A stretch of 64,000 nucleotides of DNA from NCBI GenBank assembly GCA_932521025.1, contig OW051473.1, forward strand, positions 3,658,001-3,722,000, given 5' to 3'. Position 1 is the first letter of the stretch. Every line of letters starts with the position of its first letter. The notes under the pieces are model-generated. The model did not search any database. It saw only the letters and a program-made list of their open reading frames with translations, and was not told the DNA's origin. A program made the position numbers and the translations under genes. This document shows positions 11,776 through 23,165 of this stretch, piece after piece. The DNA is from Oscheius onirici. Taxonomy: Eukaryota > Nematoda > Chromadorea > Rhabditida > Rhabditidae.

Positions 11776-11828
11776 TTATCAGTGAATGCCCAAGCTATGA
11801 AAGACGTGAGCGAAAAAAGGATGTCAAT
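11776..11828. promoter_or_regulatory. Proximal vitellogenin promoter: GATA site and VPE1
   Basis: TTATCAG at 11776-11782 is the reverse complement of the GATA element CTGATAA, and TGTCAAT occurs at 11822-11828, about 50 bp before the ATG at 11877. This spacing resembles the short proximal promoters of C. elegans vit genes, where these two elements drive intestinal, adult, hermaphrodite-specific expression. Confidence 0.65.
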
Positions 11829-11876
11829 CCTCGTCCCAATAAAAGCAGCCGGTGACAGAGAACTCGACACTCGGGA

Positions 11877-14800
11877 ATGAAGTTCTTCTTCGCCCTTCTC
11901 GGAGTTGCCCTTGCGGCACACTCCTCTCTGCTGCCATCGGCTCCTTTCCAAGCCAACAAGCAATACTGGTACCGGTAGGCGTACTGTCGTTGCAAATTTA
12001 CCAGAATTTTGTAGATACAATGGAGTTCTCTCATCTGGTCTGCCCATTTCTGCCGAAGGATCCGTTACCCGCATGCAATCTGACGTCTACATCCAGTTCC
12101 GCTCTGAGCATTCCGCTGTCATGCAGATGAAGAACTTCCGTCTTGCCGCCTCTCATGCCCAGAATGGACCTACTCAGGAGGAACTTCCCGAGATGGATGC
12201 CCTGGAAAAGCGTGAGATTTCTTCCGAGTACAAGAAGATCCTCGAGCTGCCCGTCGCCTTCAACTACCAGGACGGACTTGTTTCTGAGCTTCAGTTCACC
12301 GAGGAGGGAGAGAAGGCCTGGTCCGCTAACATTAAGCGTGCTGTTCTCAACATGATCCAGGTTAGAATATTGTAGAGTTTTTAAAAGGCTTTTTTAGATG
12401 AACAAGAACGTTCCCGAGGAGAACAATAACGAGTTCTACACCGCCATCGAGAAGACCCTAGAGGGAGAGTGCGAAATCTCATACTCTGTCGTCGCTGAGA
12501 AGGAAGAAACCGTCGTCTCCAAGTCCGTTAACTTTGAGAAGTGCTCTCACAACTCCGAGTCTGTCTATGGACGCCGCTTCGCCAAGCGCTCCGAGCAGAA
12601 CAAGATCATGTCTCCCCAGACTCTGTACACTTTCAAGGTTGTCAAGGATGAGGTCAAGGAGGTCGTCGCTCGTTCCACCTACACCGTCCGCGTTATGGAG
12701 GAGCCCGTTATGCAGACTCAGGTTGAGGCCCGTTTGACTCTGGCCGAAGTTTCCGAGCCCCGCAACAAAATCGAGGTTCCTTCTGGAGAAACCAAGGACA
12801 TCATGTACTCCAACGAGTGGGAACTCGCTGTTGAAAAGTTCTTCAAGGGAGGAGAGAAGTACGTCATGAATCCCTTCGAGGAGTTCACCACCAAGATTGA
12901 ACGCGCTTCTGAGATCATCGAAACCGTCAAGGAGAAGAAGGAATCTGACCCTGAGATGGTTCATTCCATGGCTCGTCTTGTCCGCATCTTCCGCATGTGC
13001 TCTCTCGAGGAACTCACCCAGATCCATGACAAGCTCTTCAAGGATGCCCACCAGAACGTGAAGAACATCGTTGAGCACGCCCTCGCCATTGCCGGAACCA
13101 GAAACACTGTTGAGCATCTCCTTCGTCACATCAAGGACCAGGAAATCACTCTCGTCAAGGCTACCCAGCTCTTCAAGTCCATCCAGGAAACTCACTATCC
13201 TTCTGAGCAGATTGCCAAGCTAATCGAGGTAATTTTTGTTCAAACTATACAAAAAAAGTAAATGGTTTCAGGAGTTCGCCCGCAGCGAGATTGCTCGCTC
13301 GGAGCCTGTTCTTCGTCAGTCCGCCTGGCTCTGCTATGGAGCTGTCGTCCGCGGAATCGTTGACCACCGTGAGGAGATTCATCTCTTCGAGGAGGATACT
13401 ACTGAGCTCAAGAAGAAGTTCCTGACCATCTTGGAGGAGAACTTCGAAGATGCCAAGAACGTCTACCAGAAGGTCCTTGCCCTCAAGACCATTGCCAACT
13501 CTGGACTCGATATTGCCGTCCACACTCTCGAGAGAATCATCTACAACCGCGAGGAGTCTTCCATCATCCGTGTTGAGGCCATCCAGGCTCTCCGTATCAT
13601 GGCTCAGCAGATGCCCCGCAAGATTCAGCGTGTCCTGATGCCCATCTTCGGAGACTACAAGGAGAAGCCGGAAGTCCGTGCCGCTGCTTTCGAGCGTCTG
13701 ATCTACACCCTCCCCAACATGTCTGTTCTTTCTCAAATTGTCAACATCTACGAGAGAGACCCCAACCATCACGTTGCTCACTTTGCCTACTCTTTCATGG
13801 AGGGAATCGGAAAGACCAACTTTGCTACTGAAAAGCGTATGATCAGTGACGTCCAGTCCGTCCTCAAGCGTTCCAGCTTCACTCCCAAGAGCACCTGGTA
13901 CTCTTTCTACAAGCACTTCCCCTACTACAGCCAACAGTGGGTCTCTGGAGCTCACATCAACGTTGCCTCCATCCTTGGAAAAGACTCCATTCTTCCCAAG
14001 GGAATGAACGTCGATTTCGAAGCCATCACTCTCGGCCGCTGGAACCAGTACCTGGCCCAGATGGGAGTTTCTCATCAGAACATCGAACAGATCGTCCGCA
14101 AGGTCTACACCCAGCTTTCCAAGCAGTCTCCCATGCTCCGTGGTGAGCGCACTCAGAAGCGTGTTGAGGAAGGAATGAACCTCGTTAAGAAGATTGCCAA
14201 GGAGATGAACATCCGTCTTCGTCAGGAGAGAACTACCGAGACTCCCTTCGCCATGATCTACCTCCGCTACAAGGACATGGACTACGCCGTTCTGCCCATT
14301 GATGAGGAGATCGTCAACAGTTTCATCGAGAGATATCTCCGTCACGGAAAGATCGACAGCGAGCTTTTGGAGAAGATGCTCAATGGAAACATCGAGTTCA
14401 ACACCAACGTTGCTGGCTTCCTCTTCGAGACCACCCACCGTGTCCCCACTACTCTTGGACTACCCATCTCTCTCACCAGCAAGATGCCCACCATTGCTAC
14501 CACCCACGGAAAGGCCGTCATTGAGAAAGTCAACTACGGAGCCCGTGTCCGCCTCCAGGGCAAGCCCGCCGTCACCTCCACTCAGGTTTTCCAGATGAGA
14601 TGCTGGACTCCTCTCTTCGAGCACGGAGTCAAGAACGTCCGCCCTGTCAAGGTTGTCCTTCCTCTGGACATGGACGTTGAGATGACCTACAAGGAAAAAC
14701 TGACCGTTTCTCTTCGTGTTGCCACTCCTGAGAAGAAGCAGCCCATCGTTGAGATCTCCGCTGCTCCCATTGCTTTCCTCCGTTTCCCCAGCTCTCGCGA

Positions 14801-17102
14801 CATGAACAGTGAGTTTCACTACATTAAAGATTGTCTCGAAGAAATTGAAAACCTCTAATGAATTTTCAGAGTTTGTCGAGATCGAGGAGAACACCATCGT
14901 CATTCCCGGATGGCACAAGAAGATGCGCTCCGTTGAGGAGAAGTACGAATTCGGAGGAGTCATCTTCCGCCGCAACGGACACGGATACAAGCAGTGGTCT
15001 CCCAAGGAGTACTTCTTCGGAGAGCACAACTACCATCTCTCTGTTGAGAGCTCCGACAGAGCCCCCAAGGAGTGGACCATGAACCTTGAAACCAACTGGT
15101 TCTCTGACGTCAACATGGAGAAGCCCACCGTCTACGCCAGCGAAGAGCCCAAAATCCACGGAGAGGAGGCTGCCCGTCAACTCGTCAGTGAGCTCTCTCG
15201 TGAGATCAAGAAGGGATGGTCTATCGAGTTCAACGGAAACATCCAGACCACCGAGAGAACTACCTTCAGCGTCGTTGCCAAGAGAGACAACTCCCTCCGT
15301 TACTACCGCTGGAACTCTGCTGTCAACGTTCCTTTCCGCGGAGGAGACTGGACCTGGGAGCAGAAGATTGAGGCTTTCATGCCCCGTCCCGTTCAGACCA
15401 TGGAACAGCTCCTCGAGAAGGAGGGACAGGCTTACATTGTCGCCATGAACAAGTGGGGAACTTCTGGGAAGAACGAGCTTCTGACCAAGATCATCATGGA
15501 GCAGAGCCCCGAGATGTCTCACTGGATCCGTGCCGTCAAGAAGGAGATGACCGGAATGGAAGAGTACGAGCAGCTGCTGAAGACTAGCGTCCTCAACAAG
15601 ATCCGCATCGCCTCCAAGTACTCTCTTTCCCAGGAGTCTGAGAAGTATTTCGACAAGGCTTTCGAGGCTCTTCGCGCCTACGGATTCTGGAGCAGCAAGG
15701 TCGAGAGACACCAAGGAAAGAAGAACTACTTCAGAGCCGAGGTCGTCATTGAGCCCGCCACCTGTCGTTATGCCAACCTCACTCTCGAGTCCCCCAGACT
15801 CCGTCTTTCTGAGAACATGTGGACTCCCGTCCGTGTTCCTCTGATCCCCAGAGCTCAGCTCCCGTGGTCCGTAACCAAGAACATGGTCACCAAGAACTCC
15901 GAGTGCCGTGTTTGGCAGAACAACAAGATTTCCACCTTCGACGAGGTCGTCTACCGCGCTCCCCTGACCAAGTGCTGGACTGTCCTGGCTAAGGACTGCT
16001 CCGAGGAGGCCCGCTACGCTGTTCTTGTCAAGAAGACCAACGATGACAAGAAGACCATCAAGCTTGTCAAGGAAGACAAGGAGTTCGTCGTTGAGCTTGT
16101 TCGCAACAAGATCCGCGTCAGCCACAACAAGAAGGAAGTCTCTGAGGAGAAGTACGACGAGTACAAGTAGGCAGTTTGTTCATAACTTAATTTCGAATTT
16201 TTAGCATCGAGCTCCTGAACCCCAAGATGGTCGTCATCAACCTCGAGCAGGTCATTGTCCGCTTCGACGGAGAAAGCGTCAAGGTTGAGAGCACCATTGC
16301 CCAGATGAACAACCAGTGTGGTCTTTGCGGTCACTACAACGGAGACGTGAGTTTATTAAAATTGTTTTGCTGAGTTATGTTTTTAGAAGTCCGAGATCTT
16401 CCGTTCTGCCAACGGTGAGTCCACTGAAGACATGGAGGAGTTCCACCGCTCTTATCTTCTGAAGGACGAAGAGTGCGAGATTGAGGAGCAGAAGGTTTCT
16501 CAGAAGAGCCAGTACAAGATCTACAGCGACGAGTCTGAGGATAAGGAGTACAGAAACGAGGAGAGCTACGACGAGATGCCCCAAAAGCCCAAGAAGACCA
16601 GCTTCAAGAAGTACGAAAACGAGGACGACTACGATGTTCAGAAGAAGACCATCAAGAAGCAGGAGAGAAAATACCAGCAGAACGAGGAGTACGACCAGGA
16701 GGAAGAGCGCAGCCAGGAATACGATTCCGACATGGATCAGAGAAGTGATACTTTCAAAAAACTGCCTAATGTGTTCATTTCAGAGCCCGAGCAGAAGAAC
16801 CAGATTCTTGAGCGTAGCAACTCTATCTGTATTTCTCTTGAGCCCCTTCCCGAGTGCCCCAAGAACTTCCGCAATTCCGAGGAGAAGAAACAGAAGGTTA
16901 CTGAAATTTTGGTTTCACAATATTTCAAAATTTGAAGGCCAAGATGGTCTGCCTCTCCCGCCACCAGCCCGAGACTAGCCGTCTTTTGAGGGAGATCCGC
17001 AACGAGCCCCGTGAGATCACCAACGAATATCTCCGCAGCCTCGACTCCAGCAAGGTCACCATCGAACAGCTAAGCCTCCCCAAGATGTGCGTCGCCTACT
17101 AA
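11877..17102 (+). CDS. vit-5: Vitellogenin (yolk protein precursor), vit-5-like
   Basis: Large lipid-transfer yolk protein, normally secreted by the intestine and taken up by oocytes. ATG 11877 gives a signal peptide (MKFFFALLGVALAA). The N-terminal lipovitellin domain (about residues 30-700) contains VLSSGLPISAEGSVTRMQSD. A vWD-type module near the C-terminus has CGLCGHYNGD (about 16318-16346). It is followed by a Glu/Lys/Tyr-rich insert (about 16430-16740), and the protein ends SLPKMCVAY before TAA at 17100-17102. I estimate about 1,600 residues, the usual length. Exons join at 11974/12015, 12360/12398, 13228/13272, 14808/14870, 16166/16205 and 16346/16387. A 39-nt AT-rich stretch at 16745-16783 is probably an in-frame intron, and the last acceptor is AAG at 16937. 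Codon use is extremely C-ending and biased, as expected for a very highly expressed gene. The symbol rests on adjacency to cht-1, as recalled for C. elegans. Confidence 0.93.
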
Positions 17103-17718
17103 TTTCTCATCAAATTAGCAATAAACTTTTAACTGACTTTAACAATGTTTGTGAAGATTTTTCAAACGCCTGTTATAGAAGGGGCTTGGTCAGCGTTTAT
17201 CGTCACACAACTGTTCCAGACAATTAAGCTTTTGAATTATCAATAGTAAGCTTGTAGACATGGAGCTTGAGAACTTATCAGTTGTTTTGAATGAAACCAC
17301 CCACGTCTGAAACTGATAAGATGAGAATATTCAGTCTGCCACTGAAAACAGTATATTCCATGTTCTAGGCGGAGTCTATGCTCTGAATCAAATACAGAGT
17401 TTCTTCTTGGAAACACCCCGGAAGGTCAGAGGATTGCGCCACTGACACGCCCATTTTGCTCGGCGCAAACAGTCGGTGGTCAGCTCTGTTTGACCATCTG
17501 CTGCTTAGAGCTCATGTTCGAGGTTTATCCTCTGTAACTGCACAATTGATACATTTTGTTTGTCTAATGTTGTTTTTCTTGAATCTGATGAGTGTACAGA
17601 TGAGCAGCTGTCGTTCTGTGACAATTTCATTCTTTCATACTTGTTTAACAAAAACATCTCTTTGTTACTTGCTTTGGAGGCTTACTTTCCTTTTTCAGAA
17701 ACGGGTCATTCGAAGAAA
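17103..17718 (+). other. Intergenic: vit 3' end and chitinase promoter
   Basis: AATAAA about 20 bp after the vitellogenin stop marks its 3' end. The rest is AT-rich and holds an inverted GATA-site pair, listed separately. No gene was seen. Confidence 0.6.
17275..17319. promoter_or_regulatory. Inverted pair of CTGATAA (GATA) sites
   Basis: TTATCAG at 17275-17281 and CTGATAA at 17313-17319 face each other 31 bp apart, about 400 bp upstream of the chitinase ATG. The heptamer is the intestinal GATA-factor (ELT-2 type) site, so shared intestinal control with the neighbouring vitellogenin is plausible. Confidence 0.5.
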
Positions 17719-20210
17719 ATGTTGTTGACAGCGGCTCTTTTCTCACTTCTGGGAGCCAGTTTCTGTTTCCAAGTTCTTCGAAACTGTAAGTAAACTTTTC
17801 CAAGTTGTTTGCAAACGTGCACTCGAACACTTCACTGCCATTTTGGGGATGCTTTACTGCGCGTGGTAGCCGGAAAGAGAAAAACAGGCGCATTGTGTGC
17901 TCGCAGCCCAGTCCAGTGAGAAAAGCACTCGCCGGTGGTCCTCGTGTGTTATTATGCGAAGAGAATAGCCTTGTTGCGAACAGATTTTCTTATACCGGTC
18001 ACGTTCAACAGATTTTATAGAAAAATTCTAAAATGAGAAGTTCATGTGAAATATGGTAAAATATAGCACGAGTCAATTTCTGAGTTGCTAAGTAAAACAT
18101 GACTTTAGATCACGTGGAACCTGTTGAACATGGTGTTTCCTCGTTGAGAGCGAAACGAGAGGAAGTGGAATACCTACGCCCATGTTATTTCACCAACTGG
18201 GCACAATATAGGTAACGAGGAAATGAGATTCTGTTATGCAATCATTGCAGACCTGGACGAGGCCGATATGTGCCTGAAGATTACGTACCTGGGCTTTGTA
18301 CCCACATTCTTTTTGCTTTCGGATGGATGAATGCGGACTTCACAGTCAGGTGATAAACCTTTTGTGAAGATACGCCAAAATTTCAGAGCATACGATCCTG
18401 CAGACTTACCGAACGACTGGGCCGGAGAAGGAATGTACCGTCGAGTGAATAACCTGAAAAAGACTGATCCTGGTTTGAAAACTCTACTTTCAATTGGAGG
18501 ATGGACTTTTGGAACCGCGCTTTTCAAAGTGACCATAATCATATTGTTAGTAAACATAGTTTAAGGGAATGTCAGCCACTACAGCCACGAGGAAGACGTT
18601 CATTGACTCCGCAATCGCTTTTGTAAGACAGTGGGGTTTTGACGGTATAGATATTGACTGGGAATATCCATCCGGGGCGGACGACTTGAAAAATTATGCC
18701 GACTTTGTGAAGGTATCCCTATGGCTTATCCAAACTGTTACTTTTCCAGGAATTAAGAATTGCGTGTGAGGCAGAAACCAGTGTTTCTGGCAAGCCGCGT
18801 CTTCTGGTCACTGCTGCCGTCGCCGCCAGCAAAGTGAATATCGACAATGGCTACGATATTCCGGTTGTGGCACCGTTAGAAACCGTTCCATTGTCGAAAA
18901 AACCCTTTTTCAGATACTTCGACTTTATTCTTCTCATGAGTTACGATTTTTGGGGTGGTTGGGATAAAACCATCGGTTTCAACTCTCCATTATTTGCTCG
19001 CCAAGACCTGCCTGACAGTCAGAAACTCTGGAACGTGGTAAGCACAAAAAGAAAATTAACCCAACGCAAATACCAGGACTTCGCAGCATCATATTGGCAC
19101 GACAAAGGCATGCCTAAAGAAAAGATCATAGTCGGCATGCCGACCTATGGACGGGGGTGGACGATGATGAATCCAAATGACACTTCTCCCGGTACAAATG
19201 GAACGCAAGCACGGGTCACACCGTACACCCAAGAGCCTGGATGCGCCTCTTTTTACGAGTTCTGTGAAATGCTGGCTACGGGAGCCCTGCGATACTGGGA
19301 ACCAGAAATGCAAGTGCCCTACCTGGTACAAGGAGATCAGTGGTGGAGTTACGATGATGCTGAATCTATTAGAAACAAGGTATAGTTTGTATTTGAAAGC
19401 AGGCAATGAAGTACATAATTAGATGGCCTGGATCAAGCGAGAAGGATACGGAGGAGCTTTTGTATGGACTTTGGATTTTGATGATTTCAACGCAAAGTGC
19501 TCCAATTCGGATGGTCAACTTTATCCAATGATAAGTATCATTGCAAAGGAACTAGGAGGTGTCACAATACCCAAGGTAGCGGACGTGGATCTATTAAAAC
19601 TTGTTCTTTTTAGCGACCTCCTCCGTCGCAACCCATAACAGCAGCACCTACGGTTCGACCATCTACTGCTGCTCCAACTCTTCCTTCTCGGCCTCAAACA
19701 CCGCCACATCTCTCAACAACTGTTCCAACAAAGACTACTCGCATACCTACTACTTCCACTAACTTGGATAGATTGTGCGACGGACAGCCCGATGGATTCC
19801 AAACAATGAAGGGCAAATGCAACGAGTTCTTATTATGTCTCAAAGGAACTCCCTATCAAATGAACTGTCCGTCTGGACTGTACTTTTCCTCTCGGAGAGG
19901 TTACTGTATACAACCTGAAGTATCTGGCTGCATCCTCAGCACACCAGCTCCCGTTGTGGCTACAACTCGTAAAGCACCAGGAGACAGTGAGTACAAAAGT
20001 TCTAGATTTACTTTTTAAATTTCAGAGTACCGCTGTTCAGCCGATGGATTCTTTGCTGATCCAACAAACTGTCTCAAGTTCTATAGATGTGTAAATGGTA
20101 TAGGCTATGCCTTTGACTGTCCCACAGGTCTGTCATTCCACTCCGATACCCTGATGTGCAATCATCCGGATCCCTCAAAGTGTGCACACTTGCCTCTTGG
20201 TCAAGCCTAA
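17719..20210 (+). CDS. cht-1: Endochitinase: GH18 domain plus two CBM14 chitin-binding domains
   Basis: Secreted enzyme that hydrolyses beta-1,4 bonds in chitin, for example in eggshell or pharyngeal cuticle. ATG 17719 encodes a signal peptide ([17 protein letters not shown]). A long first intron (about 17788-18108) precedes [21 protein letters not shown]18 motifs follow in order: [19 protein letters not shown], the catalytic [10 protein letters not shown] (DxxDxDxE complete), [23 protein letters not shown] and [14 protein letters not shown] Pro/Thr-rich linker (about 19620-19760) leads to two peritrophin-type CBM14 domains, one with [12 protein letters not shown] and one with [14 protein letters not shown], each with the six-cysteine pattern. 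The stop is TAA at 20208-20210. One acceptor is TTTAAG (18565). The domain order and the vitellogenin neighbour match C. elegans cht-1 next to vit-5. Confidence 0.93.
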
Positions 20211-20366
20211 CTTGCCATTTTAATCACTTAATTTACGCACTCTCAGTATTTCATTATATACGGTTATTGTCAAATTAAAAGTAAACGAAGATACAGAATA
20301 TTGATACTTCAAACTGTTGTTTCAACGACGTGGCTGAAAGCAAAATTAGTATTTACAAAAGTAGGC

Positions 20367-20843
20367 TTACGCAGAATCTGGTCGTCCTTCGAATGTACAA
20401 AATTTGGTCTCCGGAAGACTAAAATTTGTTCCAAAGCTGTCTGTCATTACTATTGGACAGTAGAGGTTGTTCTGAAAATGGGATAGTCGGGTTAGCCGAT
20501 GAACTCGGGAACAGCGAGTTGGCAGGCGAGAAGGTAAGCTTTTAGCTCTGGTGACTGGAACAGCAGTAATATTCTTCGAGCTTGCACAGGTTGAGAGTGT
20601 AGAGCATGCATGTGAACTTTGAGCCATAGTGTCGTTCTTTTGGTGGTCATTGGATTTAGTTGGCGCGCCAGAGTTCATATCTTGGAGCATTCTGTAGTGC
20701 ATAATTGTGAAGTCGGAGTTTTCTGTACAGCGGCAAACACAATAGTAATAGCAAACTCCCATTAATATAAAAATAACGACTAGTCCTTCAATTGTCCAAT
20801 AGTGAGCATTAGGAATGTTGTGCTCTAGCTGAGGAATATGCAT
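20367..20843 (-). CDS. Single-pass membrane protein, C-terminal exon(s)
   Basis: Not recognised. The open frame contains HIPQLEHNIPNAHYWTIEG, then one transmembrane segment (LVVIFILMGVCYYYCV), and a cytoplasmic-type tail of about 110 residues rich in Ser, Thr, Cys and basic residues. A good acceptor (TTTCACTACAG) lies just upstream at about 20867, reading into APYSEQKMHIPQ. The internal Met is therefore probably not the true start, and a 5' exon remains unplaced. A candidate upstream exon near 21050-21110 (MESSAISMSKDSF) could not be joined in frame. It lies downstream of, and on the same strand as, the orphan gene at 21176. Confidence 0.5.
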   Translation of the reverse strand: MHIPQLEHNIPNAHYWTIEGLVVIFILMGVCYYYCVCRCTENSDFTIMHYRMLQDMNSGAPTKSNDHQKNDTMAQSSHACSTLSTCASSKNITAVPVTRAKSLPSRLPTRCSRVHRLTRLSHFQNNLYCPIVMTDSFGTNFSLPETKFCTFEGRPDSA

Positions 20844-21175
20844 TTTCTGTTCAGAATAAGGAGCCTGTAGTGAAAGATCTTAGGAAATGAAGAGCTTCCT
20901 TTCCAATTACATTGAGACGTAGTAAATCTTGTCAGAGGACTAGTAGTCAAATAGCAAATCTTCTTCTAGCCATTATTCTTAATGGAATCAGCTGTCTTCG
21001 GAGGAGGCATCAAGGAGTGTGGAGAAGAAGACGTTTTTACGATTTTTCACTGCTTAATGATATAAAAGAGTCTTTTGACATGGAGATGGCGCTTGATTCC
21101 ATTGTCTCGTGTCATGCAATTTTATAACTTCTCGTTGCGTAGTATATATTTATTCGAACCGTACTTTTTAAAGTT

Positions 21176-22591
21176 TTAAGTGAATGGCATTATGATTTGT
21201 CTTGGTATTTCTAGGTCAAATTCCTTTTCTAAAGCGAAAGTATTATGATTTTCCTTGATTGGAGGTATCTTCGGGCCAATGTCCTTTACTACAGCTAAAA
21301 CGAACTGATAAATAACAAAAATCTTTGTAACCAACACTACGTGCCAGCGGAATTGAACAGTAGTTGTGTACTCTCCTGAAGCGTTACAAGTGGTGCTTTT
21401 GTCTCTCGATGTGTACAAAGTGTAGTTATGAACATTGGTAGTGTCTGGAGAACTGAAATAGATTGGTAAGTAAACATAGTGAATAAAATACTTTAGTCTT
21501 CTCCGCTCCGCAGAGATCAAAGCGTCGATATCAATAGGTTCGCTGTGAGTAATGTTGAAGTGCATCACCACACCAGTCTTCTTTTTGGTCTTTGTCTAAA
21601 TAAAATAAGGATAAATAACCACGGTGAGATTCACAAACCCGGCAGAAATCGACGAACTCGTCAACAGTTAACGTAGTCTCCCAGATGGAGACAATGCTAG
21701 CAGTGAGCTGACGAATATCGACGGCAAATTGGTTGATATTGACTTCTTTTTTACATTTTCGAACCTGAAAACTGCTTCACTGAGCACTCCGACAATAATC
21801 TTACGTTTTTACTCAAATCCTGAACTATAATTTGAGCTCCAACGTTTCTGTAGCTGTGAATGTCGTAGCTGTGACATTCGAACATGTCAGTGAGAAGATT
21901 CAACTGGAAACTATCTTTAAATATATATTGGAAACAAACAAACGCTTTCAGCACTGTCGACAAAACATGTCAACTTTCGACAGCGAATCCTGAGTCCGCT
22001 ATTGTAAAGTCTCCTGATCACGGTAAACACACGTTCAGTGATTTCCTGCATTTGAAAGATTGTTCAAGAGAAAGCAGATATCATACCCCGCTAACGAACG
22101 TTTTTGAGACGGTGATAGATACATGATCTGGACGTCGAGCAGAAAATCGATTGAAGAAGTGTTCAATCCCATTTTCCAGGCATAAAATACTTTTTTCTAT
22201 TTCAGAGTTAACAATTTTCCTGGAAGTATATGTAGAAAAAAAATTGAAGACAAACTTACAGTAGACGAACGTCTCCCTCCCGAGAAATGTAATATGTACT
22301 CTCATCTTCCGTTCCTCTGTACTCGATTTTGCGGTTCAGCTAAACGACGTTTGTAACAAAAAAAACCCTTGAAAAAATTACATATCGTGCACATTCTAGC
22401 GTAAAGCTTTTTATTGGGTTAGTTTTTGATACACAGGATTGTCTGCATTTCTTTGAGCAGCGACTGAAGTTCTCGAAATCTCTGAAACATGTTCAATATT
22501 GTCAAAATTCCAGTTACACTGGAGGGAGATAGGCTACAATGTCTGCAAGTTCTAGTTGTGGTAGAACTTCATCAATACTCGATGAATTCAT
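21176..22591 (-). CDS. Orphan multi-exon protein, family unknown
   Basis: Not recognised. Read on the minus strand, about nine short exons join in frame. They begin MNSSSIDEVLPQLELADIVA, continue with a Cys-rich piece (FENFSRCSKKCRQSC), then EYRGTEDESTYYISREGDVR, SILCLENGIEHFFNRFSARR, a segment with DMFECHSYDIHSYRNVGAQI, KKEVNINQFAVDIRQLTASI and WETTLTVDEFVDFC, and end EIPRQIIMPFT before TAA. TTTATT at 21149-21154 is the reverse complement of an AATAAA polyadenylation signal. Two introns (39 nt at 21453-21491 and 36 nt near 21300) are multiples of three without stops and read through. One acceptor ends AAG. A 5' exon starting at ATG 22678 is possible but could not be joined. Part of its 5' region is duplicated near 23605. 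Function is unknown. Confidence 0.6.
22468..22509. repeat. Local duplication, copy A (exon/intron junction of orphan gene)
   Basis: This 42-nt stretch matches 23605-23646 with only two mismatches by eye, in the same orientation. It spans the end of an intron, including its acceptor, and the start of the FENFSRC exon of the orphan gene. Confidence 0.85.
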
Positions 22592-23165
22592 CACCCTGAA
22601 TCTAGTGAATATAAGCAGAAAATAGATTGCAGCGAAAAAAAACAACAAGCATAACGTTTAGCTTCCATTTGAATTTAAACAAACTAGATCGCGGTGGGAC
22701 CCGACCTTCTCAAACTCACTGTTTCAAAAGGACACCCTTTCAAAAGGCTCTTTAACAATTAATAACCTTGTCTTTTCTATATTATAATTATCAGCTGCAA
22801 TGCAGTGTTTTATTAAAGAAGTAAACTCTATTTGCGGTGAGTCATCTTCAAATCAGTTTCGAAAAAATCGCACAAAGCGTGCCCCATTGTGCATGTCTAT
22901 ACTGTAAGGCGGAAACTTTAAAATGACTTAAATTCTTGGTGTAATGGGACTGGTTTGTTCGTTCTAGACAATTTTTCACCGAGTTGCGTATTCTTTATTA
23001 CACTGAGAGACGAAAACAGCAAAGATTAAAGTTATCGATTTAAGTTAGTAAAACTTCTGTGTTCACAGCTCGGACTTCTACAAGAACTGCACTTCCTCTC
23101 CTGGAATGAAGCTTTTTTCCAGCGGCTTTCTCTAAACCCACTGTAATCTTCGGACCCGAACAATA
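22592..23165 (-). other. Intergenic, AT-rich
   Basis: Spacer between two minus-strand genes. It contains CTGTTTCA at 22719-22726 and a short repeat TTCAAAAGG around 22725 and 22740. No gene was seen. Confidence 0.5.

Larger units (their letters stand above)
10959..11876 (+). other. Intergenic region upstream of vitellogenin
   Basis: About 900 bp. Two adjacent plus-strand open frames (about 11006-11194 and 11195-11395) have no start, signal or homology that I recognise and are not called. The right half contains the vitellogenin control motifs listed separately. Confidence 0.5.

Noticed and set aside
13245-16125. Very long antisense open frames (about 400 and 420 codons) opposite the vitellogenin
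   Set aside because: They mirror the vitellogenin exons and arise from its extreme codon bias, which leaves few stops on the other strand; they have no starts, introns or domains of their own.
22719-22726. CTGTTTCA, the C. elegans piRNA upstream motif
   Set aside because: A single 8-mer in AT-rich DNA is expected by chance, and no cluster of such motifs is present.
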